Of a stretch of DNA of 48,742 nucleotides, positions 34,932-42,615 are shown piece by piece. Position numbers and translations under genes: made by a program. Under the pieces are notes generated by a model, which saw only the letters and a program-made list of their open reading frames with translations, made no database searches and was not told where the DNA came from. Position 1 is the stretch's first letter. Each line of letters opens with the position of its first letter. Location of the stretch: the NCBI GenBank assembly GCA_910580015.1, contig CAJTVT010000021.1, forward strand, positions 1 to 48,742. The letters are read 5' to 3'. This stretch comes from an uncultured Lachnospiraceae bacterium. GTDB lineage: Bacteria > Bacillota > Clostridia > Lachnospirales > Lachnospiraceae.

Positions 34932-36536
34932 TCACTCCCACTCCTCATTCAACCAGTTTCTAAGCAGTGACGCCACTGCTTCGGGATTTTCATCTACAAA
35001 TTTTTCAATTAAAATACGTGTCTCAGATTTTTCAGAGAATCCAATATCCTCCAGGCTTTCTTCAGCCTCTTTCGTGGACGCAAGTAAAGACTCTACAGAC
35101 AATTCTGGCTCCACCTCTGCCACTTGTTCTCTTCTTGTGCTTCGGAATACTACAAATCCCAACATCAGCATAATCAACACTGCTACAATAAGTGGAAGGT
35201 AATCAAAGAAATCTCTAATTCCACCATCCGCATATTCAAAAAATGGTATTTCATATGCTACAATCACAATATTATCTTCAGAGAATCCGGTAGCTTTTGC
35301 CACCATTTGCACAAAATCCTCATCCACATCCAATTTCACTTTTTCACGGTTTGCAGCTACAAACTCGTCAAAAGTCATATCATCCAATTCACCACTAGAT
35401 TTTAAAGCACTTTCACTGTAATTGCGGTACTGGTTAGCCACTACGGTAATAGAGGAATTATCGTAATTAATATCACCCACACCGCCTTTTGTCGTGGTAG
35501 TCCGCTGACTAGTATTATATTGCCTCTCAACATCTGAAACCGTATGACTGCTCTCAGCCCCATCGGGCAAAACATACTCTGTATCATCCCCATTGGTATC
35601 TGTTCCTGGAACTCCACCATCTCCTCCGGTGCTCTCCTCCTCAAAAATACGTTCATTTGAAGTTGGTCCGTGTTCTGCACCGTTCTCTGTATAATAATTA
35701 TTGTCTACTTCTTCCCGCTCATCAAAACTTACATCTAAATTCAACCCTACAGATGCACTGTCATATACTCCTGTGCCAAGAATCACATCCTTAACCTGAT
35801 TCTTCACCATATTTTCCGCTTTTGTCTTATAGGAAAGTTGACCGCTGGCCGCACCAACGGAAGTAGCGGTATCCCCTCCCGTAAACAGAACATTGCCTGA
35901 TGAATCCATAATAGAAATATCATCTGTGTTATCATTCCCCACCGCTGTGGCAATCCATTTTGCAAGGCCGCTGGCCTTCTCCTCATCCATTTCTTCAGAG
36001 AGAGTCAATGACACGGCTGCATATGTATTTTCCTCCATCGCCAACACTGTACCATCATCTATTGGCATACTAAGTTTTACTGTGGCATGCTGTATGTTGT
36101 CAAGATTTTCCAAGTGCTCTGCCAATTCTTCTTGCAGATAACGTTGATACTTCTTGAACTTATCTGACTCTGTATTGCTGAATCCACCATCAAACACATT
36201 ACTAAATTCGTATCTCGAAGCCGGAATCCCATTTTCACCTAATAGAATCGCCGCATTTGCTTCATCCTCTGCCTTAACCGAGAAATTTAGCCCGTCGCTG
36301 GAGACCTCATACGATATCCCTTCTCCAACCAACAGGTCTTTCACCTGAGACGCCTCTTTAGTATTCTCACAATTCCTAATTGGCACCATCGTAGGCGTCG
36401 TCAAAATCCTGACAACAATCACCAGACCAACGAGAACTGCCAGCGTAATGCTTGCAATTAATGTCTTCTGTTTTACTGAAAATTTATTCCACCATTCCAA
36501 CACCTGTTGTGGAATGTTTCTGATTCTTTCCTGCAT
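34932..36536 (-). CDS. fliF: Flagellar MS-ring protein FliF
   Basis: A 534-residue protein with two membrane helices (about 24-47 and 443-465). Periplasmic-side RBM domains lie between them, including GLNFSVKAEDEANAAILLGE and the family motif ENGIPASRYEF. The C-terminal cytoplasmic tail carries the FliG-binding helices (IEKFVDENPEAVASLLRNWL). It nucleates basal-body assembly. Length normal for Firmicutes. Confidence 0.96.
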   Translation of the reverse strand: MQERIRNIPQQVLEWWNKFSVKQKTLIASITLAVLVGLVIVVRILTTPTMVPIRNCENTKEASQVKDLLVGEGISYEVSSDGLNFSVKAEDEANAAILLGENGIPASRYEFSNVFDGGFSNTESDKFKKYQRYLQEELAEHLENLDNIQHATVKLSMPIDDGTVLAMEENTYAAVSLTLSEEMDEEKASGLAKWIATAVGNDNTDDISIMDSSGNVLFTGGDTATSVGAASGQLSYKTKAENMVKNQVKDVILGTGVYDSASVGLNLDVSFDEREEVDNNYYTENGAEHGPTSNERIFEEESTGGDGGVPGTDTNGDDTEYVLPDGAESSHTVSDVERQYNTSQRTTTTKGGVGDINYDNSSITVVANQYRNYSESALKSSGELDDMTFDEFVAANREKVKLDVDEDFVQMVAKATGFSEDNIVIVAYEIPFFEYADGGIRDFFDYLPLIVAVLIMLMLGFVVFRSTRREQVAEVEPELSVESLLASTKEAEESLEDIGFSEKSETRILIEKFVDENPEAVASLLRNWLNEEWE

Positions 36537-36570
36537 GTGACTCTCCTACCCATCTTCCTGAACGCAAATC

Positions 36571-36882
36571 TTAAATCTGCATGTTCATTATTTCTTTGTA
36601 AGCTTCCAGCATTTTATCTCGAACTGTTATTGTGTAATTCAAAGCAATATCTGCTTTCTCCTGAATTGCTTTCAAATCATGGGTATTGGTAGCATAGCCC
36701 AATGCAAACCGCATGGTCGCTTCCTCTGACTGATTTTGCAAATCATTGGCTTCATTCACCATATCCATCACCGACTGCAGCACACTCTGGAATCCCTGGT
36801 CCTGACCAGCAGATTGATTCACCTTTCCACCCACATTTTTAATATAATCCGCTGTCACATTCTGCAACGCTGAAATATCCAT
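36571..36882 (-). CDS. fliE: Flagellar hook-basal body protein FliE
   Basis: A 103-residue rod-to-MS-ring adaptor. The C-terminal half has the FliE pattern ATMRFALGYATNTHDLKAIQ, EKADIALNYTITVRDKMLEA and YKEIMNMQI. A complete gene with AGGGAGG ahead of the ATG. Confidence 0.93.
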   Translation of the reverse strand: MDISALQNVTADYIKNVGGKVNQSAGQDQGFQSVLQSVMDMVNEANDLQNQSEEATMRFALGYATNTHDLKAIQEKADIALNYTITVRDKMLEAYKEIMNMQI

Positions 36883-36912
36883 TTAAAAAGCCTCCCTACT
36901 ATGCTATTCGTA

Positions 36913-37353
36913 TTATTTGCCAAGTTCTAATCCCTTTAAAGCAATCGCCTTACTCGTATCAAAGGCGGTAATATTCGCTTCATAAGAACGACTTGCATCA
37001 ATCAGGTTCGTCATCTCTGTAATAATATTTACATTCGGATATGACACATAACCATTTTCATCCGCATCTGGATGAGAAGGATCATATTTCATAATATAAT
37101 CGTTCTTAGTATCTTCTGATACCTTACTTACCTTGACACCATTTCCAAGATAAGCTTCCCTTGTGTTACTCAACACTCTGCTAAACGGCGTCACTTGCTT
37201 TTCACGAAAAGTCACAATCTTCCTGGTATATGGAGTGCCGTCCTCCGTTCTGGTCGTTGTTGCATTGGCAACATTCTCAGAAATTACATCCATTCGAAAC
37301 CGCTGTGCAGTCATACCAGATGTACTGATATTAAAAGATTGAAATAATGACAT
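36913..37353 (-). CDS. flgC: Flagellar basal-body rod protein FlgC
   Basis: A 146-residue proximal rod subunit starting MSLFQSFNISTSGMTAQRFR. It has the rod motif MDVISENVANATTTRTEDGTPYTRK and the C-terminal NLIDASRSYEANITAFDTSK. I use the ATG at 37353 with GGAGG 7 bases ahead. An in-frame extension of 17 codons has no ribosome binding site and no family match. Confidence 0.95.
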   Translation of the reverse strand: MSLFQSFNISTSGMTAQRFRMDVISENVANATTTRTEDGTPYTRKIVTFREKQVTPFSRVLSNTREAYLGNGVKVSKVSEDTKNDYIMKYDPSHPDADENGYVSYPNVNIITEMTNLIDASRSYEANITAFDTSKAIALKGLELGK

Positions 37354-37420
37354 ACTGCTACCTCCAAATTCCTGCCTCTTTAGGCTTTTCTTTGACACAG
37401 TCATTTAAATTATGCCTGTT

Positions 37421-37810
37421 TTACTTGATCACACTCTTAATTCTCGCAAATTCTTTGGACATACAATCAATTAAACCATTATATTTAATTCGGTTCGATA
37501 CCAATTCTGCCTGTTCCTGTTCTGGATCTACATTATTTCCATCTAGGCGGTAAGAATAACTTTCATGATCCGTATAGGTAGATACATTCAAATGATTCAT
37601 ATGTAAATTGCTGACCTTTTCATCCAAAGATACATACTTGGATCTTCCTAATTCTCGCTTGAGGACGCCTTCAAAATCCACATCCTGGCGTTTATATCCA
37701 GGTGTATCGCCATTGCTAATATTGTTGACAATCGCAGTGTCCCGCAGCCATGCCGCATCCGCTGCTTTGTTCCATACATCAATATAATCATAGATACCAC
37801 TGCTTAACAT
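37421..37810 (-). CDS. flgB: Flagellar basal-body rod protein FlgB
   Basis: A 129-residue proximal rod subunit and first gene of the fla/che operon. The rod motif is seen as VNNISNGDTPGYKRQDVDFE, and the C-terminal helix as KYNGLIDCMSKEFARIKSVI. The ATG at 37810 follows AAGGAG. Confidence 0.95.
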   Translation of the reverse strand: MLSSGIYDYIDVWNKAADAAWLRDTAIVNNISNGDTPGYKRQDVDFEGVLKRELGRSKYVSLDEKVSNLHMNHLNVSTYTDHESYSYRLDGNNVDPEQEQAELVSNRIKYNGLIDCMSKEFARIKSVIK

Positions 37811-37866
37811 AATCCTGCTCCTTCCATCCTGTGCATTCTCTTCAAAAGCCTATGCGAAATTATCTT

Positions 37867-37895
37867 ATTATAGCTTATCGCAAGAGCTCTCATAA
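37867..37895 (-). promoter_or_regulatory. Probable sigma-A promoter of the fla/che operon
   Basis: On the minus strand TTATGA (37895-37890), a 17-base spacer and a perfect TATAAT (37872-37867) lie about 55 bases upstream of flgB. The -35 box is weak (3 of 6), so activation by a regulator is plausible. No sigma-D element was found here. Confidence 0.55.
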
Positions 37896-37958
37896 TGCAA
37901 GTATTTTTTTCTTTTTTTCATCTAAAATTACACAGTTCTTGTGCTATTTTGTCAAAAC

Positions 37959-37980
37959 AAACCTTTAAAACAAAAGGTTT
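37959..37980. repeat. 8-bp inverted repeat upstream of flgB
   Basis: AAACCTTT (37959-37966) is inverted at 37973-37980 around six bases. It lies about 60 to 85 bases upstream of the putative -35 box. Possible weak terminator for transcripts entering from the codY side or an operator. Confidence 0.35.
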
Positions 37981-37988
37981 TTCCAGTC

Positions 37989-38022
37989 TTAGAAAGTACA
38001 ATTTTTTTACATTACTTTCTAA
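37989..38022. repeat. Perfect 10-bp inverted repeat upstream of the fla/che promoter
   Basis: TTAGAAAGTA at 37989-37998 is exactly inverted at 38013-38022, with a T/A-rich 14-base centre. The arm spacing places the half-sites about two helical turns apart, suitable for a dimeric regulator upstream of the flgB promoter. The responsible regulator is unknown. Confidence 0.45.
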
Positions 38023-38083
38023 ATCTATTTGCTCCGTTTTGACTTTTTATTTATATGGACATTCCTGTCAAAATATGATTACG

Positions 38084-38245
38084 AGTGTACTGACCACATT
38101 ATATCTGGCGAAACTCCGCAGAATATTCGCTCATCGGCAAGGCGGATTTTCAACGGCGTAGCGGTGGCTACGGATAGAAAATCCAACGCAGCAGATGGGC
38201 GGATAGACAAGGAGGTTTGGCTGAATATAATTCGGTCATCACACT
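38084..38245. mobile_element. 162-bp palindromic MITE-like element between codY and flgB
   Basis: Two 79-base arms (38084-38162 and 38167-38245) are imperfect inverted repeats around a 4-base GGTG loop. By hand count 48 of 79 positions pair without gaps, and more with one-base shifts. The tip CGTAGC/GCTACG and the outer AGTGT..TGACC are the best kept. It has no ORF. The outer ends match the 70-bp element at 4291-4360, and the right arm matches the sequence beginning at 48691. TA follows the right end. This is a dispersed non-autonomous repeat, possibly of an IS630/Tc1 type given the TA flanks (inference). Confidence 0.72.
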
Positions 38246-38268
38246 AATGTACTGACCACCTAAACTGG
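38245..38268. repeat. Additional solitary end of the MITE-like family
   Basis: TAATGTACTGACCACC starts at the last base of the 162-bp element. It repeats the family terminus (compare 4290 onward) but has no matching right end nearby. It may be what is left of an adjacent insertion that shared the same TA. Confidence 0.45.
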
Positions 38269-38360
38269 CTCCATCTCCTTTCTTTTGATCACTCTCCTCT
38301 TGGTACACATATCAAAATTTTCCCAAAAAAGTTCTGGAAAATATTTCCTATGAAACAACA

Positions 38361-38394
38361 AAAAGGAATCTGTAGTCTCCTGCAAATTCCTTTT
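38361..38394 (-). terminator. Rho-independent terminator of codY
   Basis: AAAAGGAAT (38394-38386, minus reading) pairs with ATTCCTTTT (38369-38361) around a 16-base loop, and T residues extend the stem 3' side. It lies about 20 bases after the codY stop and separates codY from the flagellar operon. Confidence 0.75.
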
Positions 38395-38414
38395 CTATTC
38401 ACTGCCAAATCCGT

Positions 38415-39203
38415 TTAGCTGTCTTTTATATTTTGTTTTTTCACTTTCTCCAATTCTTCAAAAACCACATCATTTAAGACTTTGATATAAGTTCCTTTCA
38501 TCCCAGAAGAACGAGATTCAATCACGCCAGCGCTCTCGAACTTGCGCAAGGCATTTACAATAACGCTCCGAGTAATCCCCACCCGGTCTGCAATCTTGCT
38601 TGCCACCAAAATCCCCTCTCTGCCTTCCATTTCATCAAAAATATGGGTAATTGCTTCTAATTCAGAAAACGAAAGTGTGCTGATTGCCGACTTTACAATC
38701 TGCACTTTCCGGGATTCTTCTGCACTCTCCTCGTTCACGGAACGCATCATCTCAAGCCCTACCACCGTAGTCCCATATTCACTTAATATTATATCGTCAA
38801 TATCATAAGATTCCTCCAGCCGATATACAAATAAAGTTCCCAACCGCTCTCCTGCAATATCAATAGGTGTAATAATTGCCTGGAACCGGCGTACCTCCTC
38901 AGAGACAAATCCCAATGTTTCCAAATTCACATTCTCCTTGGTTGATAATATTCCCAAAAGTCTCTCATTAAGCAAGGAATCAATAAACCCGCCAACTTCA
39001 TAGGCAATCAGTTCCTTAATTTCTTCGGTCCTGCCGCATCTGCTGGTTCCCAATACTTTTCCTTTCTTGCTAATAACCAGGATATTGGAGTCTAAAATTT
39101 CAGTTAAGACTTCACAGATATCATTAAAAACCACTTTTGAGGAATTATTATTATGCAGCAATTTGTTAATTTTTCTTGTCTTGTCTAACAACTGAACACT
39201 CAT
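38415..39203 (-). CDS. codY: GTP-sensing global transcriptional repressor CodY
   Basis: A 262-residue regulator of nitrogen, branched-chain amino acid and often motility genes in low-GC Gram-positives. The N-terminal GAF domain starts MSVQLLDKTRKINKLLHNNN and includes RRFQAIITPIDIAGERLGTL. The C-terminal winged helix-turn-helix reads ASKIADRVGITRSVIVNALR (about residues 204-223). Ligand-binding positions cannot be fully judged by eye. It lies directly upstream of the fla/che operon as in B. subtilis, with its own promoter and terminator. Confidence 0.96.
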   Translation of the reverse strand: MSVQLLDKTRKINKLLHNNNSSKVVFNDICEVLTEILDSNILVISKKGKVLGTSRCGRTEEIKELIAYEVGGFIDSLLNERLLGILSTKENVNLETLGFVSEEVRRFQAIITPIDIAGERLGTLFVYRLEESYDIDDIILSEYGTTVVGLEMMRSVNEESAEESRKVQIVKSAISTLSFSELEAITHIFDEMEGREGILVASKIADRVGITRSVIVNALRKFESAGVIESRSSGMKGTYIKVLNDVVFEELEKVKKQNIKDS

Positions 39204-39251
39204 AACACACCTCCTGATTAAAACTGGTTCTTCTCCTTGCTACTACATGCG

Positions 39252-39280
39252 ATTTTACCATATTTTCCGCGAATTTTCAA
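39252..39280 (-). promoter_or_regulatory. Sigma-A promoter of codY
   Basis: On the minus strand TTGAAA (39280-39275), a 17-base spacer and TAAAAT (39257-39252). The transcript would begin about 45 bases upstream of the codY ATG (39203), which has AGGAGGTG ahead. It is located in the topA-codY gap. Confidence 0.75.
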
Positions 39281-39286
39281 CAGTTT
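39272..39286 (-). promoter_or_regulatory. Possible CodY box over the codY -35
   Basis: The minus-strand 15-mer AAACTGTTGAAAATT agrees at 11 of 15 positions with the CodY consensus AATTTTCWGAAAATT and overlaps the -35 hexamer. It suggests autorepression, known for CodY in other Firmicutes. A single match of this quality in AT-rich DNA is weak evidence. Confidence 0.35.
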
Positions 39287-39331
39287 TCTCTTTTTTTCAC
39301 ATTTTCTTGTGCTTGCATTTTTATATTCTTA

Positions 39332-41401
39332 CTATTTCTTCTTTTCTGTCACAAATCCACATTGACTATCCGCACAAACCAGTTTATTTCCTTTTTCCAC
39401 CATATAGCCGCCACAGTCTGGACACTTCTCCTTCGATGGCTTCTGCCAAGACATAAATTCACAATCAGGATTTGCCTCACAGCCATAATATTTTCTGCCT
39501 TTTTTGGTCTTTTTTAAGACAAGTTCTTTTCCACAGATAGGACATTCTACACCAATTTTTTCCAAATATGGCTTCGTATTACGACAGTCTGGAAATCCTG
39601 GACAGGCCAAAAATCTTCCATGTGGTCCATACTTAATAACCATATTTCTGCCACATAGATCACAGATTACATCCGTAACCTCATCTTCAATTTTCACTTT
39701 CTCCAATTCCTTTTCAGCAATCAGAACGGCATCTTCCAGATCTGGATAAAAATTGCTGACCACCGCTTTCCAACCAACATTCCCCTCTGCCACCTTGTCC
39801 AGTAACGATTCCATATTTGCAGTAAAGCGTTCATCTACAATAGTGGGAAATGCTTCTGTCATAATGGAATTTACCACTTCCCCCAGTTCTGTCACATAGA
39901 GATTTTTATTCTCTTTGGTAATGTAGCGCCGTCCCAACAATGTAGTAATCGTGGGCGCATACGTACTGGGGCGCCCGATGCCAAGTTCTTCTAACGCTTT
40001 CACCAAAGAAGCTTCCGTAAAATGCGAAGGGGGCTGCGTAAAATGTTGTTTCTCCTCTAGCTCTTTTACATTAAGCTGGGTGTCCTTTTCAATGGATTTC
40101 AATAACACATTATTTTCGCCTTTTTCATCATCCTCACTGGTATACACGGACAAAAAACCTTCAAAAACAATTTTGGAGGCAGACACATGAAAACGATACT
40201 TACCTGCCTGAATTTTCACAGAAATGGTCTCATATTCCGCATTGCTCATGCGACTTGCCGCAAAACGATTCCAAATCAATTGATACAGTCGGAACTGATC
40301 TCTGCTCAAAGATTCTTTGATGATTGCCGGAGTTCTGGCTATATCAGAGGGACGAATTGCCTCATGCGCATCTTGAATCTTCACGCCGCTTTTGGCGCTG
40401 CTTCCCTGTTTTGCAACATATTTTTCTCCATACTCTGACTGAATATACTCTCTTGCTGCAGCATCTGCTTCTTCAGAAACTCGTATCGAATCCGTTCTCA
40501 GATATGTGATAACGCCCACAGTCCCTTGTCCCTTGATATCAATTCCTTCATAGAGCTGCTGTGCCAAACGCATGGTCTTTTGTGTAGAAAAATTTAACCG
40601 TTTTGATGCCTCCTGTTGGAGGGTACTGGTGGTAAATGGAAGCGGCGCTTTTTTTACTCTGCTCCCTCTTTTTACATCCAACACTTGGTAGGTCTGTTGC
40701 TCCAAATTCTTAAGGATCTCATCCAACTCTTCCCTGGATCGAATATCAATCTTGCCATTTTCGTCCCCATAAAACTTTGCAATAAGGCTTTTCTTCTCTC
40801 CTGGAATTGTAAGCTGCGCATCTAACGTCCAATACTCTTCTGGAATAAATGCATTAATTTCCTCCTCGCGGTCACAGATAATCCGTAGAGCCACAGACTG
40901 AACCCTTCCAGCACTTAATCCCCGTTTTACTTTCGCCCACAATAGAGGACTAATCCGATATCCCACCATTCGATCCAGCATACGCCTTGCCTGCTGTGCA
41001 TCCACCAAATCCATATCAATTTCCCGCGCCTGTTTGAGAGAGGCTTTTACAGCATTTTTCGTAATTTCATTAAAGCTAATCCGATAAACATTTTTATTTT
41101 CAAGTTTTAATGCCTTGGATAAATGCCATGAAATAGCCTCTCCCTCTCGATCCGGGTCCGTGGCCAGATAAACTTTATCTGCTTTTTTTACTTCTTTACG
41201 CAGATTTGCCAGAATATCTCCTTTTCCACGGATGGTAATATATTTTGGCTCATAATCATGTTCAATATCTATGCCAAACTGACTCTTCGGAAAGTCACGG
41301 ACATGCCCATTTGACGCTGCCACTTCATAATTTTTTCCCAGAAATTTTTTGATTGTCTTCACCTTTGCCGGTGATTCCACGATTACAAGATACTTTGCCA
41401 T
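39332..41401 (-). CDS. topA: DNA topoisomerase I
   Basis: A 689-residue type IA enzyme that relaxes negative supercoils. It has a Toprim domain (YLVIVESPAKVKTI; ATDPDREGEAISWHL) and the active-site Tyr300 in GVITYLRTDSIR. LSAGRVQSVAL lies in the central domain. Three C-terminal four-Cys zinc fingers follow: CDLC...CPGFPDC, CPIC...CEANPDC and CPDC...CADSQC. The start is the ATG at 41401 with AAGGAG ahead; eleven upstream codons are not conserved. Its neighbour dprA-topA order is typical of Firmicutes. Confidence 0.97.
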   Translation of the reverse strand: MAKYLVIVESPAKVKTIKKFLGKNYEVAASNGHVRDFPKSQFGIDIEHDYEPKYITIRGKGDILANLRKEVKKADKVYLATDPDREGEAISWHLSKALKLENKNVYRISFNEITKNAVKASLKQAREIDMDLVDAQQARRMLDRMVGYRISPLLWAKVKRGLSAGRVQSVALRIICDREEEINAFIPEEYWTLDAQLTIPGEKKSLIAKFYGDENGKIDIRSREELDEILKNLEQQTYQVLDVKRGSRVKKAPLPFTTSTLQQEASKRLNFSTQKTMRLAQQLYEGIDIKGQGTVGVITYLRTDSIRVSEEADAAAREYIQSEYGEKYVAKQGSSAKSGVKIQDAHEAIRPSDIARTPAIIKESLSRDQFRLYQLIWNRFAASRMSNAEYETISVKIQAGKYRFHVSASKIVFEGFLSVYTSEDDEKGENNVLLKSIEKDTQLNVKELEEKQHFTQPPSHFTEASLVKALEELGIGRPSTYAPTITTLLGRRYITKENKNLYVTELGEVVNSIMTEAFPTIVDERFTANMESLLDKVAEGNVGWKAVVSNFYPDLEDAVLIAEKELEKVKIEDEVTDVICDLCGRNMVIKYGPHGRFLACPGFPDCRNTKPYLEKIGVECPICGKELVLKKTKKGRKYYGCEANPDCEFMSWQKPSKEKCPDCGGYMVEKGNKLVCADSQCGFVTEKKK

Positions 41402-41484
41402 GTGTCTGCTCCTTCTAAATTTCCCCTTTTCCATCTATGGAATCTGCTTGTTCTTTCTGTATTATATGCTATCTATACTGTCAG

Positions 41485-42615
41485 TCAGACGAAAACATCT
41501 GAACAAACATAATAATTCTTATATATCTCAGAAACACATCCTTTTTTCTGAAGTGTCTCCAACAGTTCCAGCAACACTCCCAGAGAAAGTCTTGTTTCCT
41601 CCAAAAGGTCCTCCAGACTTCTGGGAGTCAAACCGAGACAACTATACACCAACCTTTCCAACTTTTCAAGAGGAACTTTTTGTTTTGTGAAATAATTCTC
41701 TTCTATTCTTGTGAAAATATGCATCTCCTTCAAAAAATCTTCCACGTTCAAAAAAATGCCTGCACCCTGACGAATCAGCCAATTTGTCCCCTGACTCAAA
41801 GCATCTGTAGCCCTTCCTGGCACCGCATAAATATCCCTCCCTTGCTCCAATGCAAAATCCGCTGTAATCAGAGAACCACTGTGTTCTTTGGCCTCCACCA
41901 CCAGAACACAATCTGATAAACCACTGATAATTCGATTTCTCTGAGGAAAATACATAGCAAGCGGCTTGGTATGGGGTGGATATTCAGAGAGTACACACCC
42001 CTCCTCGCCCAACTGCCCATACAATTGACGACTGTCTGATGGATAACAAACGTCAATGCCACAGCCCAATACGCCACAGGAATATCCTCCTTCTTTCACT
42101 GCTGCCCGCTGAGCCGCTCCATCCACTCCAATCGCCATTCCGCTGATAACAGCCACACCCGCTTTTGCCAGTTCACAACCAATCTTTTCTGCCATCAACT
42201 TTCCATAATGGGAACAGTTCCTCGCCCCCACAACACCGACCGCTGGCTGGCTTTGCTTTGGCATTGTACCTCGATAAAACAAACCATATGGGGGATTATA
42301 GATATTTTTTAATCGTTTTGGGTACTGACTATCCGGCCAGACTGTCAAATAAATTCTGTTTTGGATACAATATTCCATTCGCTGGCTGAGTTTCTCCTCT
42401 GGTTCCCTCATAGCTTCGATCAATCTCTGTTTTTCTCGTTCTGTCAAAAACGTAAGCTGATGGATTTTCTTGGTATTTGCCCGATATAAATTTTCCGTTT
42501 CCTGAAATATCTCTTTTAAACAGATCTTTTTACGGCCAGTAAGAAAGACGAGACCAGACAGCCAGTAATCATATTTTGTTGCCTTTTCTCTTTGCTCTTT
42601 CATTCCCAATTCCAC
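41485..42615 (-). CDS. dprA: DNA processing protein DprA
   Basis: A 376-residue protein that loads RecA on incoming single-stranded DNA. The Rossmann-like core shows VGVVGARNCSHYGKLMAEKI, AVISGMAIGVDGAAQRAAV, GVLGCGIDVCYP, LSEYPPHTKPLAMYFPQRNR and EHSGSLITADFALEQGRDIY. A C-terminal winged-helix segment (about 305-370) follows. The start overlaps the comM stop by 16 bases; the ATG four codons later (MKEQREK) is an alternative. Confidence 0.95.
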   Translation of the reverse strand: MELGMKEQREKATKYDYWLSGLVFLTGRKKICLKEIFQETENLYRANTKKIHQLTFLTEREKQRLIEAMREPEEKLSQRMEYCIQNRIYLTVWPDSQYPKRLKNIYNPPYGLFYRGTMPKQSQPAVGVVGARNCSHYGKLMAEKIGCELAKAGVAVISGMAIGVDGAAQRAAVKEGGYSCGVLGCGIDVCYPSDSRQLYGQLGEEGCVLSEYPPHTKPLAMYFPQRNRIISGLSDCVLVVEAKEHSGSLITADFALEQGRDIYAVPGRATDALSQGTNWLIRQGAGIFLNVEDFLKEMHIFTRIEENYFTKQKVPLEKLERLVYSCLGLTPRSLEDLLEETRLSLGVLLELLETLQKKGCVSEIYKNYYVCSDVFV

